Below, in pieces: positions 7,874-16,275 of a DNA stretch of 64,000 nt. The DNA comes from CAVSUB01 sp963816725 (GTDB lineage: Bacteria > Acidobacteriota > Vicinamibacteria > Vicinamibacterales > 2-12-FULL-66-21): NCBI GenBank assembly GCA_963816725.1, contig CAWFMC010000010.1, forward strand, positions 124,001-188,000. Direction: 5' to 3'. A program made the position numbers and the translations under genes. The notes under the pieces were generated by a model, which ran no database searches, was not told where the DNA came from, and saw only the letters and a program-made list of their open reading frames with translations. Position 1 is the stretch's first letter. The number at the start of each line of letters is the position of its first letter.

Positions 7874-9220
7874 TCAGCTTAGCTCGATCACTGGCGGGCC
7901 GGGGTTTGCGACGAAGGCCAGCGCCCGGGCTCCGGCATCCGGGTGCTCACGGCGATAGGCGGCCAGCCAGCGGCCAGCAAAGCCGGCAGCATCGCGGTCG
8001 ACCATCGCCCACGCGCTGCCGCCGAAGCCGGCCCCGAAACTGCGGGCCGCGAACGCCCCGACGTCTCGCGCCACACGCACCAGCGCGGATGTCTCCGCGA
8101 CCTGATTCCGCAGCCTTTGCTCGGCGGCGCTCTGTGACTCGGCTGACAGACGCCCGAGGGCATCGCGATCGCCGTTGCGAATCGCCAGCATCGCGTCGCC
8201 GACCCGGCGATCTTCGCCGGCGAAGTGCGCGAGCCGGCCGGCCAGCGTCTCGGTCGTCCACCCGTCGACGACGGTCTCGCGGATACGGCGGTGCAGCTCC
8301 TCCAGCGCGCCCGGAGCGCTGGCGATGGCATCAGCCAGTGACGTGCGGGCCGGATGCGACGTGTTCCACAGGGCCAGCAGCACACGCGCACCTTCGGACA
8401 GCTGGTTGTAGGCGTCGCGCTCGGTCCCGGTCTTGTGCGATCCGATGCCGCTGGTCGCGACCACGACCGACCAGCCCTCCGGCATCGGCACGGTCGCGAG
8501 ATGCCGCAGGGGAACGAACGCGAACCCGGTGCACGCCCGCGCGGTGCCCGCGACCATCGCGGCGTGATCCTCGCTGCCCCCGTGCGTGCCGACGCCGCCG
8601 TCGCCGGCGAGCGTGCCGAACGTGTGCCCGTTCTCGATGCACGCCAGATAGCCTGCTTCGTCCACGGTCGTGCGGATGTTGCGGCGCCATTCGTCGCGAT
8701 CGCGCAGATGCGCGGCGTGAATCAAGGCGGTCGCCGTCCCGACGACCAGCGCACTGGAGCTGCTCATGCCGGCGGCCCTGGGCAGATCGCTCGCGAACAC
8801 AATGTCTGACCCGAATTCCGCGCCCGGGAAGTTGCGGGCCAGCCGCGCCGCGGTGACCTCGACGTAGTGACGCCAGCCGCGGAATCGGTCCGGCCGCGCG
8901 GCGGGCTCGATGACCACGCTGTTGTCCCCGCCCGTTTGGCCGGCGTCGACGACCGTGATCACGCCATCGTGGCGAGAGGACGAGACGAAGACGAAGCCGC
9001 GTGGGACCGCCGCGACGAGCGTGCGGCCGCCGGCGTAATCGGTATGGGTGCCGAAGACTTCCAGCCGCCCTGGCACCCACCAGGCGGTGGGGGCTCTCGC
9101 CCGGTTGTGGGCGGACCACTGTGCGATCACACGTTCGAACAGGACCGTCTTTCCCGCCCGCTCCCCGTCGTCGAGGCCGGCGGCGACGAGCCGGGTGGCG
9201 AATGTCCCGGCCTCGTTCAT
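7874..9220 (-). CDS. Galactokinase-like GHMP sugar-1-kinase
   Basis: 448 aa cytoplasmic kinase expected to phosphorylate a hexose at C1 using ATP. All three GHMP motifs are present: PGRLEVFGTHTDYAGG near residue 50, the ATP loop LPRAAGMSSSSALVVG near residue 150, and FGAGFGGSAWAMV near the C-terminus. Canonical galactokinases read GEHTDY in motif 1; here it is GTHTDY. The missing Glu contacts the sugar in solved galactokinases, so the substrate may not be free galactose. The ATG overlaps the stop of the upstream nucleotidyltransferase by 4 bp (translational coupling), and a GH109 enzyme starts the operon. Confidence 0.85.
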   Translation of the reverse strand: MNEAGTFATRLVAAGLDDGERAGKTVLFERVIAQWSAHNRARAPTAWWVPGRLEVFGTHTDYAGGRTLVAAVPRGFVFVSSSRHDGVITVVDAGQTGGDNSVVIEPAARPDRFRGWRHYVEVTAARLARNFPGAEFGSDIVFASDLPRAAGMSSSSALVVGTATALIHAAHLRDRDEWRRNIRTTVDEAGYLACIENGHTFGTLAGDGGVGTHGGSEDHAAMVAGTARACTGFAFVPLRHLATVPMPEGWSVVVATSGIGSHKTGTERDAYNQLSEGARVLLALWNTSHPARTSLADAIASAPGALEELHRRIRETVVDGWTTETLAGRLAHFAGEDRRVGDAMLAIRNGDRDALGRLSAESQSAAEQRLRNQVAETSALVRVARDVGAFAARSFGAGFGGSAWAMVDRDAAGFAGRWLAAYRREHPDAGARALAFVANPGPPVIELS

Positions 9221-10035
9221 GGTTCCAGGTGCAGTTGCTGTTGCTGCACCTGCCGCACCACCTCCGGCGTATCTCCCCGCCTGGACAAATCCAGCACCGG
9301 GCCGCGCGCCGGTACGGCTCGGAACGGTACCCCTCGCGTGACCGCGAGCATGACTGCGAGCGGCAGCTCCAGCTCTCCGCGCGGCGAGGGGGCGACGTCG
9401 CGGCAGGCGGGAAAGATGCGCGCGTCAAACCGCCAGCAATTCATGCTGAGCCACATCGGCGAACCGGGCGGCGGGATCTCGGCGGCCGACGGCTTTTCGA
9501 CGATGCGGGTCATGTAGCCGGCGGCGTTGACCTCGACGAGCGCGAACGATTTGACGCGGTCGTGGGGGATGTTGCTCGAGGCGAGCATCTCGTCGCGGTC
9601 GAAGACCGGAAGGCCGGGCTCGTCGAGATCCACCAGCGCGCGCAGCGCCTCGGTCGGGTAGAGGTTGTCGGAGTTCAGGGTCAGGAACGGCTGGTCTCCG
9701 GCCCACGCTTCCGCGGCAAGAAGCGCATCGGCAGTGCCGCGCGGCTCGGCCTGGATCAGGAAGTCGATGGCCACCCGCACGCGGGCGGACGCGTAGTAAG
9801 TGTGCAGGGGATTTTCACCCGGCGCGATGACCAGGCCGACGGTCCGGATGCCGGCGTCCGCCAGCGATGCCAGGACGTAGTCGAGGAACGGCCGGCCGGC
9901 GATCGGAATGAGCGCCTTGAGCCCGGCACTCGCCGCCTTCTCCTGTTCCGGCGTCAGATGGACGCTTGGATCCTCCGCCCGCATCCGGCTCCCAAGCCCC
10001 CGCGCCAACACCAGTGCTCGATCGGTCCGACCCAT
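9217..10035 (-). CDS. Sugar-1-phosphate nucleotidyltransferase
   Basis: 272 aa, Rossmann-like nucleotidyltransferase. The N-terminal LARGLGSRMR corresponds to the nucleotide-binding L-x-GG-x-G-x-R-M loop, followed by KALIPIAGRPFLDYVL, the PRGTADALL base-binding segment, TLNSDNLYP (metal Asp) and the VEKPS motif. Expected reaction: sugar-1-phosphate plus NTP gives NDP-sugar and pyrophosphate. The base and sugar cannot be told from sequence. It starts 25 bp after the GH109 gene and its stop overlaps the kinase start, so product channelling (release, phosphorylation, activation) is the natural reading. Confidence 0.8.
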   Translation of the reverse strand: MGRTDRALVLARGLGSRMRAEDPSVHLTPEQEKAASAGLKALIPIAGRPFLDYVLASLADAGIRTVGLVIAPGENPLHTYYASARVRVAIDFLIQAEPRGTADALLAAEAWAGDQPFLTLNSDNLYPTEALRALVDLDEPGLPVFDRDEMLASSNIPHDRVKSFALVEVNAAGYMTRIVEKPSAAEIPPPGSPMWLSMNCWRFDARIFPACRDVAPSPRGELELPLAVMLAVTRGVPFRAVPARGPVLDLSRRGDTPEVVRQVQQQQLHLEP

Positions 10036-10060
10036 GCCCGCCCCCCGCGTTCCCCCGGTC

Positions 10061-11392
10061 TCACATGCGCACGATGTCGAGCGGCGGGTTCGTCTTCCAC
10101 TTGCCCTTGGTGAAGTCCGGCATGTCGAGCGACGCGCTCCGCTTGGCGTTCGAGCTCGTGCTCAACTCGACGACCGCGCTCAGCGACGCCGCATCGTAGA
10201 CGTTCATGTCCGTCGGCGTCCCCTCACGCAGGCACTTGATCAGCCGGTAGTCCTCGATGAAGTCCATCCCGCCGTGACCGGCCCCCTGTGCGCGTTCGGC
10301 GATCTCCTTCCACAGCGGATGCTCGAATTCGGCGAGCAATTCTTCCGCCGTCTGCCATTGATCGAGCTTGCCGCGTCCTTCGATATACGCACGGTGCGGG
10401 TAACCCTGGAAAAGTCCCTTCGTGCCCTGGACCAGGTGGATGCGGCTGTAGGGCCGCGGCAGGTTGGTCGAATGCTGCACGATGATGGTCCGTCCCTGGA
10501 CGGTCTTGATCAGGCTGACGTTCACGTCGCCCAGCACGTACTTCTCACGACGCTTCGGCGAATCCGGCGGCTCGTGCTCGGCCGCCCACGCCTGGAGACC
10601 CCGCGAGGGCCCACTCATCGAGACGATGTAGTCGAAGCGATCGCCGCGATTGATATCGAGGCAGTTGGCGACGGGCCCGAGCCCATGCGTCGGATAGAGA
10701 TTTCCGTTGACCTTGGTGGCCCAGGCTCGCCGCCACAGCCCCTCGCCCTTGTCGGCGAACTTCACCGAGCGCAGGTCGTGCAGGTATCCACCTTCCGCAT
10801 GCAGGAGCTCGCCGAACACGCCCTTGCGGACCATGTTGAAGGCCATCATCTCCATGCGGTCGTAGTTGCAGTTCTCCATCAGCACGCAGTGCTTCTGGAG
10901 CTTCTCGGCCGCCTCGACGATGGCCCAGCAGTCGTCGAGCGTCATGGCCGCGGGCACTTCGGTCGCGGTGTGCTTCCCGTTCTTCATCGCGGCCAGCATG
11001 ATCGGCACGTGGAATTCCCACGGCGTCGCGTTGTAGACGAGATCGAGCGACTCGGTCTCGCACAGCCGCTCGAAGTCGCGCGGGCCGCGGTTGTAGACGG
11101 CAGGGGCCGGGTGCCCCGCTGCGGTGATCTGCTGGGTGGCCCAGTCGGTCCGTTCGGGACGGATGTCGCAGACCGCGGTGATCCGGCAGCCGGGGATCTT
11201 CAGCAGGTTGTTGACGTGGCCGCCGCCCTGCCCGCCGATCCCGACGTATCCGATCCGCACCATGTCGATGGGTGGCGCGCTGAATGGCTTCGTCGCCGCG
11301 GGCTGTGCCGCTTGCCGGGGGATTGGCGCGGCGCCCGCGACAACCGCGGCGCCGCCGAGCTTCAGGAAATCACGTCGCTTCAGGTCGTCCAT
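10061..11392 (-). CDS. GH109-type Gfo/Idh/MocA protein (alpha-N-acetylgalactosaminidase-like), Tat-exported
   Basis: 443 aa. The N-terminus carries a twin-arginine leader (KRRDFLKLGGAAVVAG). Next comes an NAD-binding Rossmann fold (GYVGIGGQGGGH) and the signature blocks of glycoside hydrolase family 109: HVPIMLAAMKNGKHTATEVP, LMENCNYDRMEMM, LHAEGGYLHDL and NLYPTHGLGP followed by INRGDRFDYIVSMS. Family members cleave terminal alpha-linked GalNAc by an NAD-dependent elimination/addition mechanism; the Tyr and His of YPTH are the expected catalytic residues. The gene heads an operon with a nucleotidyltransferase and a GHMP kinase. Confidence 0.85.
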   Translation of the reverse strand: MDDLKRRDFLKLGGAAVVAGAAPIPRQAAQPAATKPFSAPPIDMVRIGYVGIGGQGGGHVNNLLKIPGCRITAVCDIRPERTDWATQQITAAGHPAPAVYNRGPRDFERLCETESLDLVYNATPWEFHVPIMLAAMKNGKHTATEVPAAMTLDDCWAIVEAAEKLQKHCVLMENCNYDRMEMMAFNMVRKGVFGELLHAEGGYLHDLRSVKFADKGEGLWRRAWATKVNGNLYPTHGLGPVANCLDINRGDRFDYIVSMSGPSRGLQAWAAEHEPPDSPKRREKYVLGDVNVSLIKTVQGRTIIVQHSTNLPRPYSRIHLVQGTKGLFQGYPHRAYIEGRGKLDQWQTAEELLAEFEHPLWKEIAERAQGAGHGGMDFIEDYRLIKCLREGTPTDMNVYDAASLSAVVELSTSSNAKRSASLDMPDFTKGKWKTNPPLDIVRM

Positions 11393-11432
11393 GGCCCCTC
11401 CCGGGCGGCACTATGTTACTCGGTGCGTGACG

Positions 11433-11603
11433 CATCCCGGGATCGGGGATCCGGGACCCGGCGATCAACTGCTGGATAGCCGCTACGCATGTCGAATCTG
11501 GACGACAAGGTCCGCCCTGGGCTCTCTGCCGCTCGACACGAGCGCGGCTGTCGAAAGCCATCTCGCCGGTAACGCCGGGTCCCGGGTCCCGGGTCCCGGC
11601 TCC
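11433..11603. repeat. Heptad repeat element 2
   Basis: Spacer between two co-directional minus-strand genes. One arm has GGGATCG/GGGATCC/GGGACCC units (11438-11463). The other has GGGTCCC in perfect 7-bp tandem (11577-11600). The arms are complementary in sense and could fold together. Confidence 0.8.
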
Positions 11604-11607
11604 AGAC

Positions 11608-12951
11608 TCACTCCTCGATGCTCCTCAGCAACGCCTCCGCGTAGACGAAATCCAGCATCTCCCGCCCTTCGGTGAACCACTCGAGGATCGGGCGCAACAG
11701 TGCCGCGGCCTCCGCGGCGCGGCCGTGGTTGACGAGGAAGTCGGCGTAGGCGCGCGCCGAGCGCAGCTCCAGCCATCGGGCGCCCTGCGCGCGGGCGGTC
11801 GACAGGGCAGTGCTGAACGAGGTCTCGGCGTCAGTCTCGCGTCCGGGCTCCCTTGTGTATAACGCGCCCTGCAGGCGATGGCGTTCTGCCTCGAACGCAG
11901 GTTGGCCGCTGCTGGCGGCGACCGCCGCCGCCTCGTCGAGCACGCGATTCGCGTCGCTCTCGCGGCCGACGCGGATCAGCGCGCCGGCATAGAGCGTGAG
12001 GTAATAGGGACGCAGCAGGGCGGAACGCGTGATGGTGTGCGTGGCCAGCCCCTCCTCCATCTCCCGGACGCCGACTTCGGTCTCGCCGAGCTCGACCATC
12101 GCCCGGCCGCGCAGTGGCGCGGACCACTGGAGCTCCTGCGCGATCCCGTAGCGGCGGCACAGCACGGCGAGTTGCTCGCACGTTTCGAGCGCCTGGCGCG
12201 GCGTCCTGAGGGCGATCCGTGCCATGAGATCGAAGAGCAGCGCGAAGGCGTGCGGCTGCGGATGATCCAGAGCCCGGGCGAGCTGGAGCGCCTCGCTCAG
12301 CATCGCCAACCCCTGTTCCGGATAGCCCCGCAGCATGAACGTGCGGGAGAGCTCACAGCGGCAGAAAATCCCCGGTTCGATGCCGGTCTGCCACACCCGC
12401 GCGCCGTGAAAGACCGGATCGTGCAGGGCCAGGCCGCGCATCAGGTGGGCGTGCGCGTCTTCCAGGTGTCCCAGATGGAACAGCGCCGCCCCGGTCGACC
12501 ACTCACCGATCATCTGCAGGTGCGGATCGCCGAGCCGCTCGAACAGCGCGAGCATCTCCACGCCAATCTCGTGAGCGATCGGCAGCTCGCCCGAGACGAC
12601 ATGATGGGCCGAGAGGCCGATCAACGCGGGGATCACGCGGGTCGGATCGTCGACCTGACGTGCGACGGCGCGCGCCCGCGAGTACGCGGCGCCAGCTTCG
12701 GCGACGGCATACCCCTGGCTGGTCTTGATCGCCAGCCCCAGCGTCATCTGCAGATCGAGCTCCGCGGCGGCCCGCGCCGGGCTCTCGGGCTCGGTCGCCA
12801 GGAGGGCCAGGCCGCGCCGGGCCAGCCGCACCGTTTCGTCGTGGGCGTAGAGACGCGCCGCGGCCTGGGCTGCCTGATTCCAGGTACTCGGCGGCGCGTA
12901 TGTGATCGCGGGCCGTCTCGAACAGGATCGCGATCGACGCCGCTCCCTCAC
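11608..12951 (-). CDS. C-terminal TPR part of a kinase-ATPase-TPR regulator (frameshifted gene)
   Basis: This frame encodes the helical tail of the protein that begins at 15064. From NQAAQAAARLYAHDETVRLA onward it shows helix-turn-helix repeats of tetratricopeptide type (ARRGLALL, LGDPHLQMIGEWSTGAALFHLGH, RLQGALY and others), typical of the MalT/SARP-like tail behind an AAA domain. The first 30 residues as listed are out-of-frame noise; true coding enters at about 12880. If one base is removed there, the joined gene is 3456 bp, exactly 1152 codons. Ends at 11608 next to heptad element 2. Confidence 0.8.
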   Translation of the reverse strand: MRERRRSRSCSRRPAITYAPPSTWNQAAQAAARLYAHDETVRLARRGLALLATEPESPARAAAELDLQMTLGLAIKTSQGYAVAEAGAAYSRARAVARQVDDPTRVIPALIGLSAHHVVSGELPIAHEIGVEMLALFERLGDPHLQMIGEWSTGAALFHLGHLEDAHAHLMRGLALHDPVFHGARVWQTGIEPGIFCRCELSRTFMLRGYPEQGLAMLSEALQLARALDHPQPHAFALLFDLMARIALRTPRQALETCEQLAVLCRRYGIAQELQWSAPLRGRAMVELGETEVGVREMEEGLATHTITRSALLRPYYLTLYAGALIRVGRESDANRVLDEAAAVAASSGQPAFEAERHRLQGALYTREPGRETDAETSFSTALSTARAQGARWLELRSARAYADFLVNHGRAAEAAALLRPILEWFTEGREMLDFVYAEALLRSIEE

Positions 12952-15064
12952 CGGGCTGGCCGGCGCTGCGCGCCACCAGCGTCTCGGCGATGGCGCGGCT
13001 GAGCGCCGCCCGCCTCGTTACCCGGACGGCCTCGTGGAACGCGTGATGGTAGACGTGGTGGGCGAAGCGATACCGCAGGGTCAGCGATCGGTCGGCGCTC
13101 TCGGCCTCCGTGACGAACCGCACCAGCGCGTGCTCGCGTTCGAGGCGCTCGAGCCGATCCTCGACCTGATCGTCGGGGATTGCCAGCACCGCGGCCAGGG
13201 TCGCGGAATCGAAGTCGAGACCCTGTACGGCGCCGGCCGAGAGCAGACGCCGGTCGGTGTCGTCGAGCGCGTCGATCTTCCGCTGGATCAGGCTGCGGAC
13301 CGACTCCGGCAGCTCGCGCGCCAGCGTCGTCAACTCCTCGGTGACCTGCCAGCGGCCCTCTTGCTGACGCAATACCTGACGACGGCGCAAGTCCCGCAGG
13401 AGGTCGGCCATGAACAGCGGGCTGCCTTCGGTGCGTTGGTGGATCAGCGCGGCGAAGCCAGGCGGAAACGCGTGCTCCGGAAACTGCAGCGCGAGGTAGC
13501 GCTCGATCGCCGCTTCGTCCAAGAGGCCCGGGACGATCTCGCGACACAAACCGCGGCCGAGGAGATCGAGCTTCAGGGAGAGGAACGGATGGCGGGTCTG
13601 GGCGAGCTCGGACGATCGCGCGGTGACGATCGTCAGGACGCGCGCGGACTCGAGCCGCCGTGCCAGGTAGCCGAGGAGGTCGGTGGTCGAGGGGTCGGCC
13701 CAGTGGACGTCATCGATCCAGAGCACGACCGGCTGCACCCGGCTGACTTCTTCGAGGAGGGACGCGATCTCGCGTTTGAGGCGTTCCTGGGAGCCGCCGA
13801 CGGTGTCGGCCGCGAGCCGGGCGGCCGAGGAGTCGTCGCTGGCCGGCGGCATGACCTGCGCGTACCAGCTGGGAGCGATCACCCGGAGCAGCCGCGACAG
13901 GCTGCCGTGCTGCTCGCTGCGCTGCAGGCTGTCGAGTACTTCGAGGACCGGCAGGTACGCTTCGCTTCCGGCGAGCCGCTCCGAGCAGCGGCCGCGCCCG
14001 ACGCGAACCGGTTCCCGGGTCTCATCGAGCGCGCGCAGGAACGCGTCGACCAGCGTCGTCTTGCCCGCGCCGGCTTCACCGGCCACGAACACTAACCGGC
14101 TGCGGCCGCCGCGTACCAGCGTGAACTCCTCCATCAGCGCGGCGAGCTCCCGGTCGCGGCCGACGATCGTGCGGGCCGTCGCGGCACCGGCGAGCGGGCC
14201 GGGTACCTCGTTGAGTGCGGCGGCGATCGAGGAGTCGTGGACGAGCGTCAACCGGTACATGACGTCGGTCGCGCCCGGGCGCAGACGCGGATCCTTCTGG
14301 AGCGCCTCGAGGATCAGCTGATCGACCGGCCGCGGCAGCTCCGGGTTCAGGAGCGACGGCGGCTCCGGCGTCTCCCACATCAGCGCGTGCAGGGTGCCGA
14401 GCGCCGAGGCGGCGGTGAACGGATGCCGTCCCGTGACCAGCTCGTACAGCAGCACACCCAGTGCGAAGATGTCCGCCTCGGCCTGGACCTTGTCGCCACG
14501 CGCCTGCTCGGGCGCCATGTAGCCGATCGTGCCGAGGATCAGTCCGGCCTCGGTGGCGGCGGTGGTGGGGCCGGCCGCAATCGCGCCCGGCTGCAGGCGG
14601 GCGAGTCCGAAATCGAGCAGCTTGACGTAGCCGTCCGGCCGCACCATGACGTTCTCGGGCTTGATGTCCCGATGAACGATTTGCGCCGCGTGCGCCACCG
14701 CCAGCGCCTCGGCAATCTGCCGCCCGATGCCGATCGCCCGGGCCACGGGCATGCCGCCCTCGGCGAGCAGCCGGAGCGTCTGTCCCTCGACCAGCTCCAT
14801 GGCCACGTAGCGGTCGCCATCGGCCACACCCGTCTCGTAGATGGTGACGATGTTCGGATGGTTGAGGGCGGACGCGAGCGTCGCCTCGCGCAGCAGCCGA
14901 TCGAGCGCCGCATCGTCGTGCACCAGCGTGCGGCGAATCAGCTTGAGCGCGACGATCCGGGCCAGCCGGCTGTCCTGGGCCCGATACACTTCGCCCATCC
15001 CGCCGGCTCCGAGCTGCGACAGGATCGCGTACGGCCCGATGCGGGTGCCGGGTGTCAGGCTCAC
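12503..15064 (-). CDS. Ser/Thr protein kinase with AAA ATPase module (N-terminal part of frameshifted gene)
   Basis: The kinase domain spans residues 10-275: the G-loop is LGAGGMGEVY, the ATP lysine is K41, HRDIKPEN is at 131-138, DFG at 151-153 and GYMAPEQ at 181-187. A predicted ATPase follows, with VGRDRELAAL at 301-310, Walker A GEAGAGKTT at 329-337 and Walker B VVLWIDDVHWAD. Sequence is coherent up to RDHIRAAEYLE; after about 12880 the frame turns to Gly/Arg noise, while the TPR repeats continue in another frame. It is a cytosolic signal-integrating kinase or transcription-regulator type protein. Its ATG overlaps the stop of the upstream EEP gene by 4 bp. Confidence 0.85.
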   Translation of the reverse strand: MSLTPGTRIGPYAILSQLGAGGMGEVYRAQDSRLARIVALKLIRRTLVHDDAALDRLLREATLASALNHPNIVTIYETGVADGDRYVAMELVEGQTLRLLAEGGMPVARAIGIGRQIAEALAVAHAAQIVHRDIKPENVMVRPDGYVKLLDFGLARLQPGAIAAGPTTAATEAGLILGTIGYMAPEQARGDKVQAEADIFALGVLLYELVTGRHPFTAASALGTLHALMWETPEPPSLLNPELPRPVDQLILEALQKDPRLRPGATDVMYRLTLVHDSSIAAALNEVPGPLAGAATARTIVGRDRELAALMEEFTLVRGGRSRLVFVAGEAGAGKTTLVDAFLRALDETREPVRVGRGRCSERLAGSEAYLPVLEVLDSLQRSEQHGSLSRLLRVIAPSWYAQVMPPASDDSSAARLAADTVGGSQERLKREIASLLEEVSRVQPVVLWIDDVHWADPSTTDLLGYLARRLESARVLTIVTARSSELAQTRHPFLSLKLDLLGRGLCREIVPGLLDEAAIERYLALQFPEHAFPPGFAALIHQRTEGSPLFMADLLRDLRRRQVLRQQEGRWQVTEELTTLARELPESVRSLIQRKIDALDDTDRRLLSAGAVQGLDFDSATLAAVLAIPDDQVEDRLERLEREHALVRFVTEAESADRSLTLRYRFAHHVYHHAFHEAVRVTRRAALSRAIAETLVARSAGQPGEGAASIAILFETARDHIRAAEYLESGSPGRGASLRPRRNGAAGPARPGPPGDRAREPGAGRRGARSADDAGAGDQDQPGVCRRRSWRRVLAGARRRTSGRRSDPRDPRVDRPLGPSCRLGRAADRSRDWRGDARAVRAARRSAPADDR

Positions 15065-16128
15065 TCGGAGGGCGGGGCGTCAGCCGCGAGATCGATCCGG
15101 GCAATCAGCGGGTAATGATCCGAGCCGAAGCGCGACGGGCCCCGCTCGGCGTGCCCGCGCCAGCCGGCCGGCAGCCTGAAGAAGACGTGATCGAGGCGCA
15201 GGAGCCCTCGGAAAGTTGGCCGTTGATCGTTGGGCAGCCCGGCATGGAAGGCGCGAGCGGCCTCCTTGTAAGCGCGATCGTCGAAGCCCCACCAGGTGTT
15301 CAGGTCACCACCCAGCACCGTCGGCGTCGTGTCCGCCAGATACGACACCAGGGCGCGCGCCTGGCGGCGCCGGGCATAGCCGCTGCCGACCAGCCACAGC
15401 CGGCGCGGGCCGGCAACGTTGTCCAGATGCGCCGACACCACCCGCAGCGACCACGGCTGGCCGTCGGCGCCGAGTCCTGACACACGCGCGGCAACCGCGA
15501 CCCGGCGCTGGCGCTCGAACGGAAGCTCGATCGCCGTGAGATCCGCGAGTGGCAGGGTGGAGAGAATCGCGTTGCCGCGATCTTCGTCCGACACGGCGGG
15601 GGCACCGTTCCGCATCGACGGCGCATAACACGCGTTCATCCCCAGGGCGCGCGCGATGCTGGCGACGTCGCGCGGGTCCGACTCGTCCCGGATCGCGCCG
15701 ATGCGGGCGGCGAAGGAGGCGTGCCGATCGAGGTCCGGCGACACCGCGGCGCCCGCCCGGTAGACTTCCTGGAGGAGGAGCACCACCGGCACATCTGCGC
15801 CTTCACGGGCGCGCAGATCGGTTACCAGCTTGACGACATCCGCGGAGCCGACGGCGGTGTTCCAGCTGACCACCAGCAGCCGTCGCGCGGGTGCGGGATC
15901 GTGCGCGGCACGCGCCACGAACGCCGGGCCGACGCTGCGCCGCCAGCGATCGAGCGCACGGAGATCCGCGGCGGTCGTCGGCGCCAGCCACGCCAGCTCG
16001 TCCGAGCTGCTTTCGTGGCGCGAGAGGCTGGTCGCCCCGGCACACGCCGATCCCAGCGCGATCGCACAGAGCGTCGCGAGCCTGGACAGGAAACGAACAG
16101 CGGCAAAAGGCTGGGAGTGGTTGTGCAC
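15061..16128 (-). CDS. Exported endonuclease/exonuclease/phosphatase-fold hydrolase
   Basis: 355 aa from GTG 16128. The N-terminal signal (LATLCAIALGSACAG) has a Cys that suggests a lipoprotein, although the lipobox is not ideal. The EEP superfamily pattern is intact: VVSWNTA (Asn), LLLQEVY (catalytic Glu), RGNAILST, VSAHLDN (His), LGGDLNTWW (Asp/Asn), DHVFF and the closing SDHYPL (Asp-His). It probably cleaves phosphodiesters or phosphate esters outside the cytoplasm; the substrate is unknown. Its stop overlaps the kinase start, so the two are co-transcribed. Confidence 0.85.
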   Translation of the reverse strand: MHNHSQPFAAVRFLSRLATLCAIALGSACAGATSLSRHESSSDELAWLAPTTAADLRALDRWRRSVGPAFVARAAHDPAPARRLLVVSWNTAVGSADVVKLVTDLRAREGADVPVVLLLQEVYRAGAAVSPDLDRHASFAARIGAIRDESDPRDVASIARALGMNACYAPSMRNGAPAVSDEDRGNAILSTLPLADLTAIELPFERQRRVAVAARVSGLGADGQPWSLRVVSAHLDNVAGPRRLWLVGSGYARRRQARALVSYLADTTPTVLGGDLNTWWGFDDRAYKEAARAFHAGLPNDQRPTFRGLLRLDHVFFRLPAGWRGHAERGPSRFGSDHYPLIARIDLAADAPPSE

Positions 16129-16275
16129 GAGGTAGCGCGACCGCGTCGAGATGTGATCAAGTGTACCACCCGGTTACGCTACCGGCGGTGCTCCACCCGG
16201 ACGCGAGCGCAGTCGGGTTGTGAAGGACCTCTGCCGGGCGGCGGCAACGATCGTGCTAACGCTGAGCCAACAATC

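Noticed and set aside
6841..8856. Plus-strand ORF of 671 aa
   Set aside because: Antisense to the secreted protein and the GHMP kinase, both with clear motifs; Arg/His-rich composition typical of shadows.
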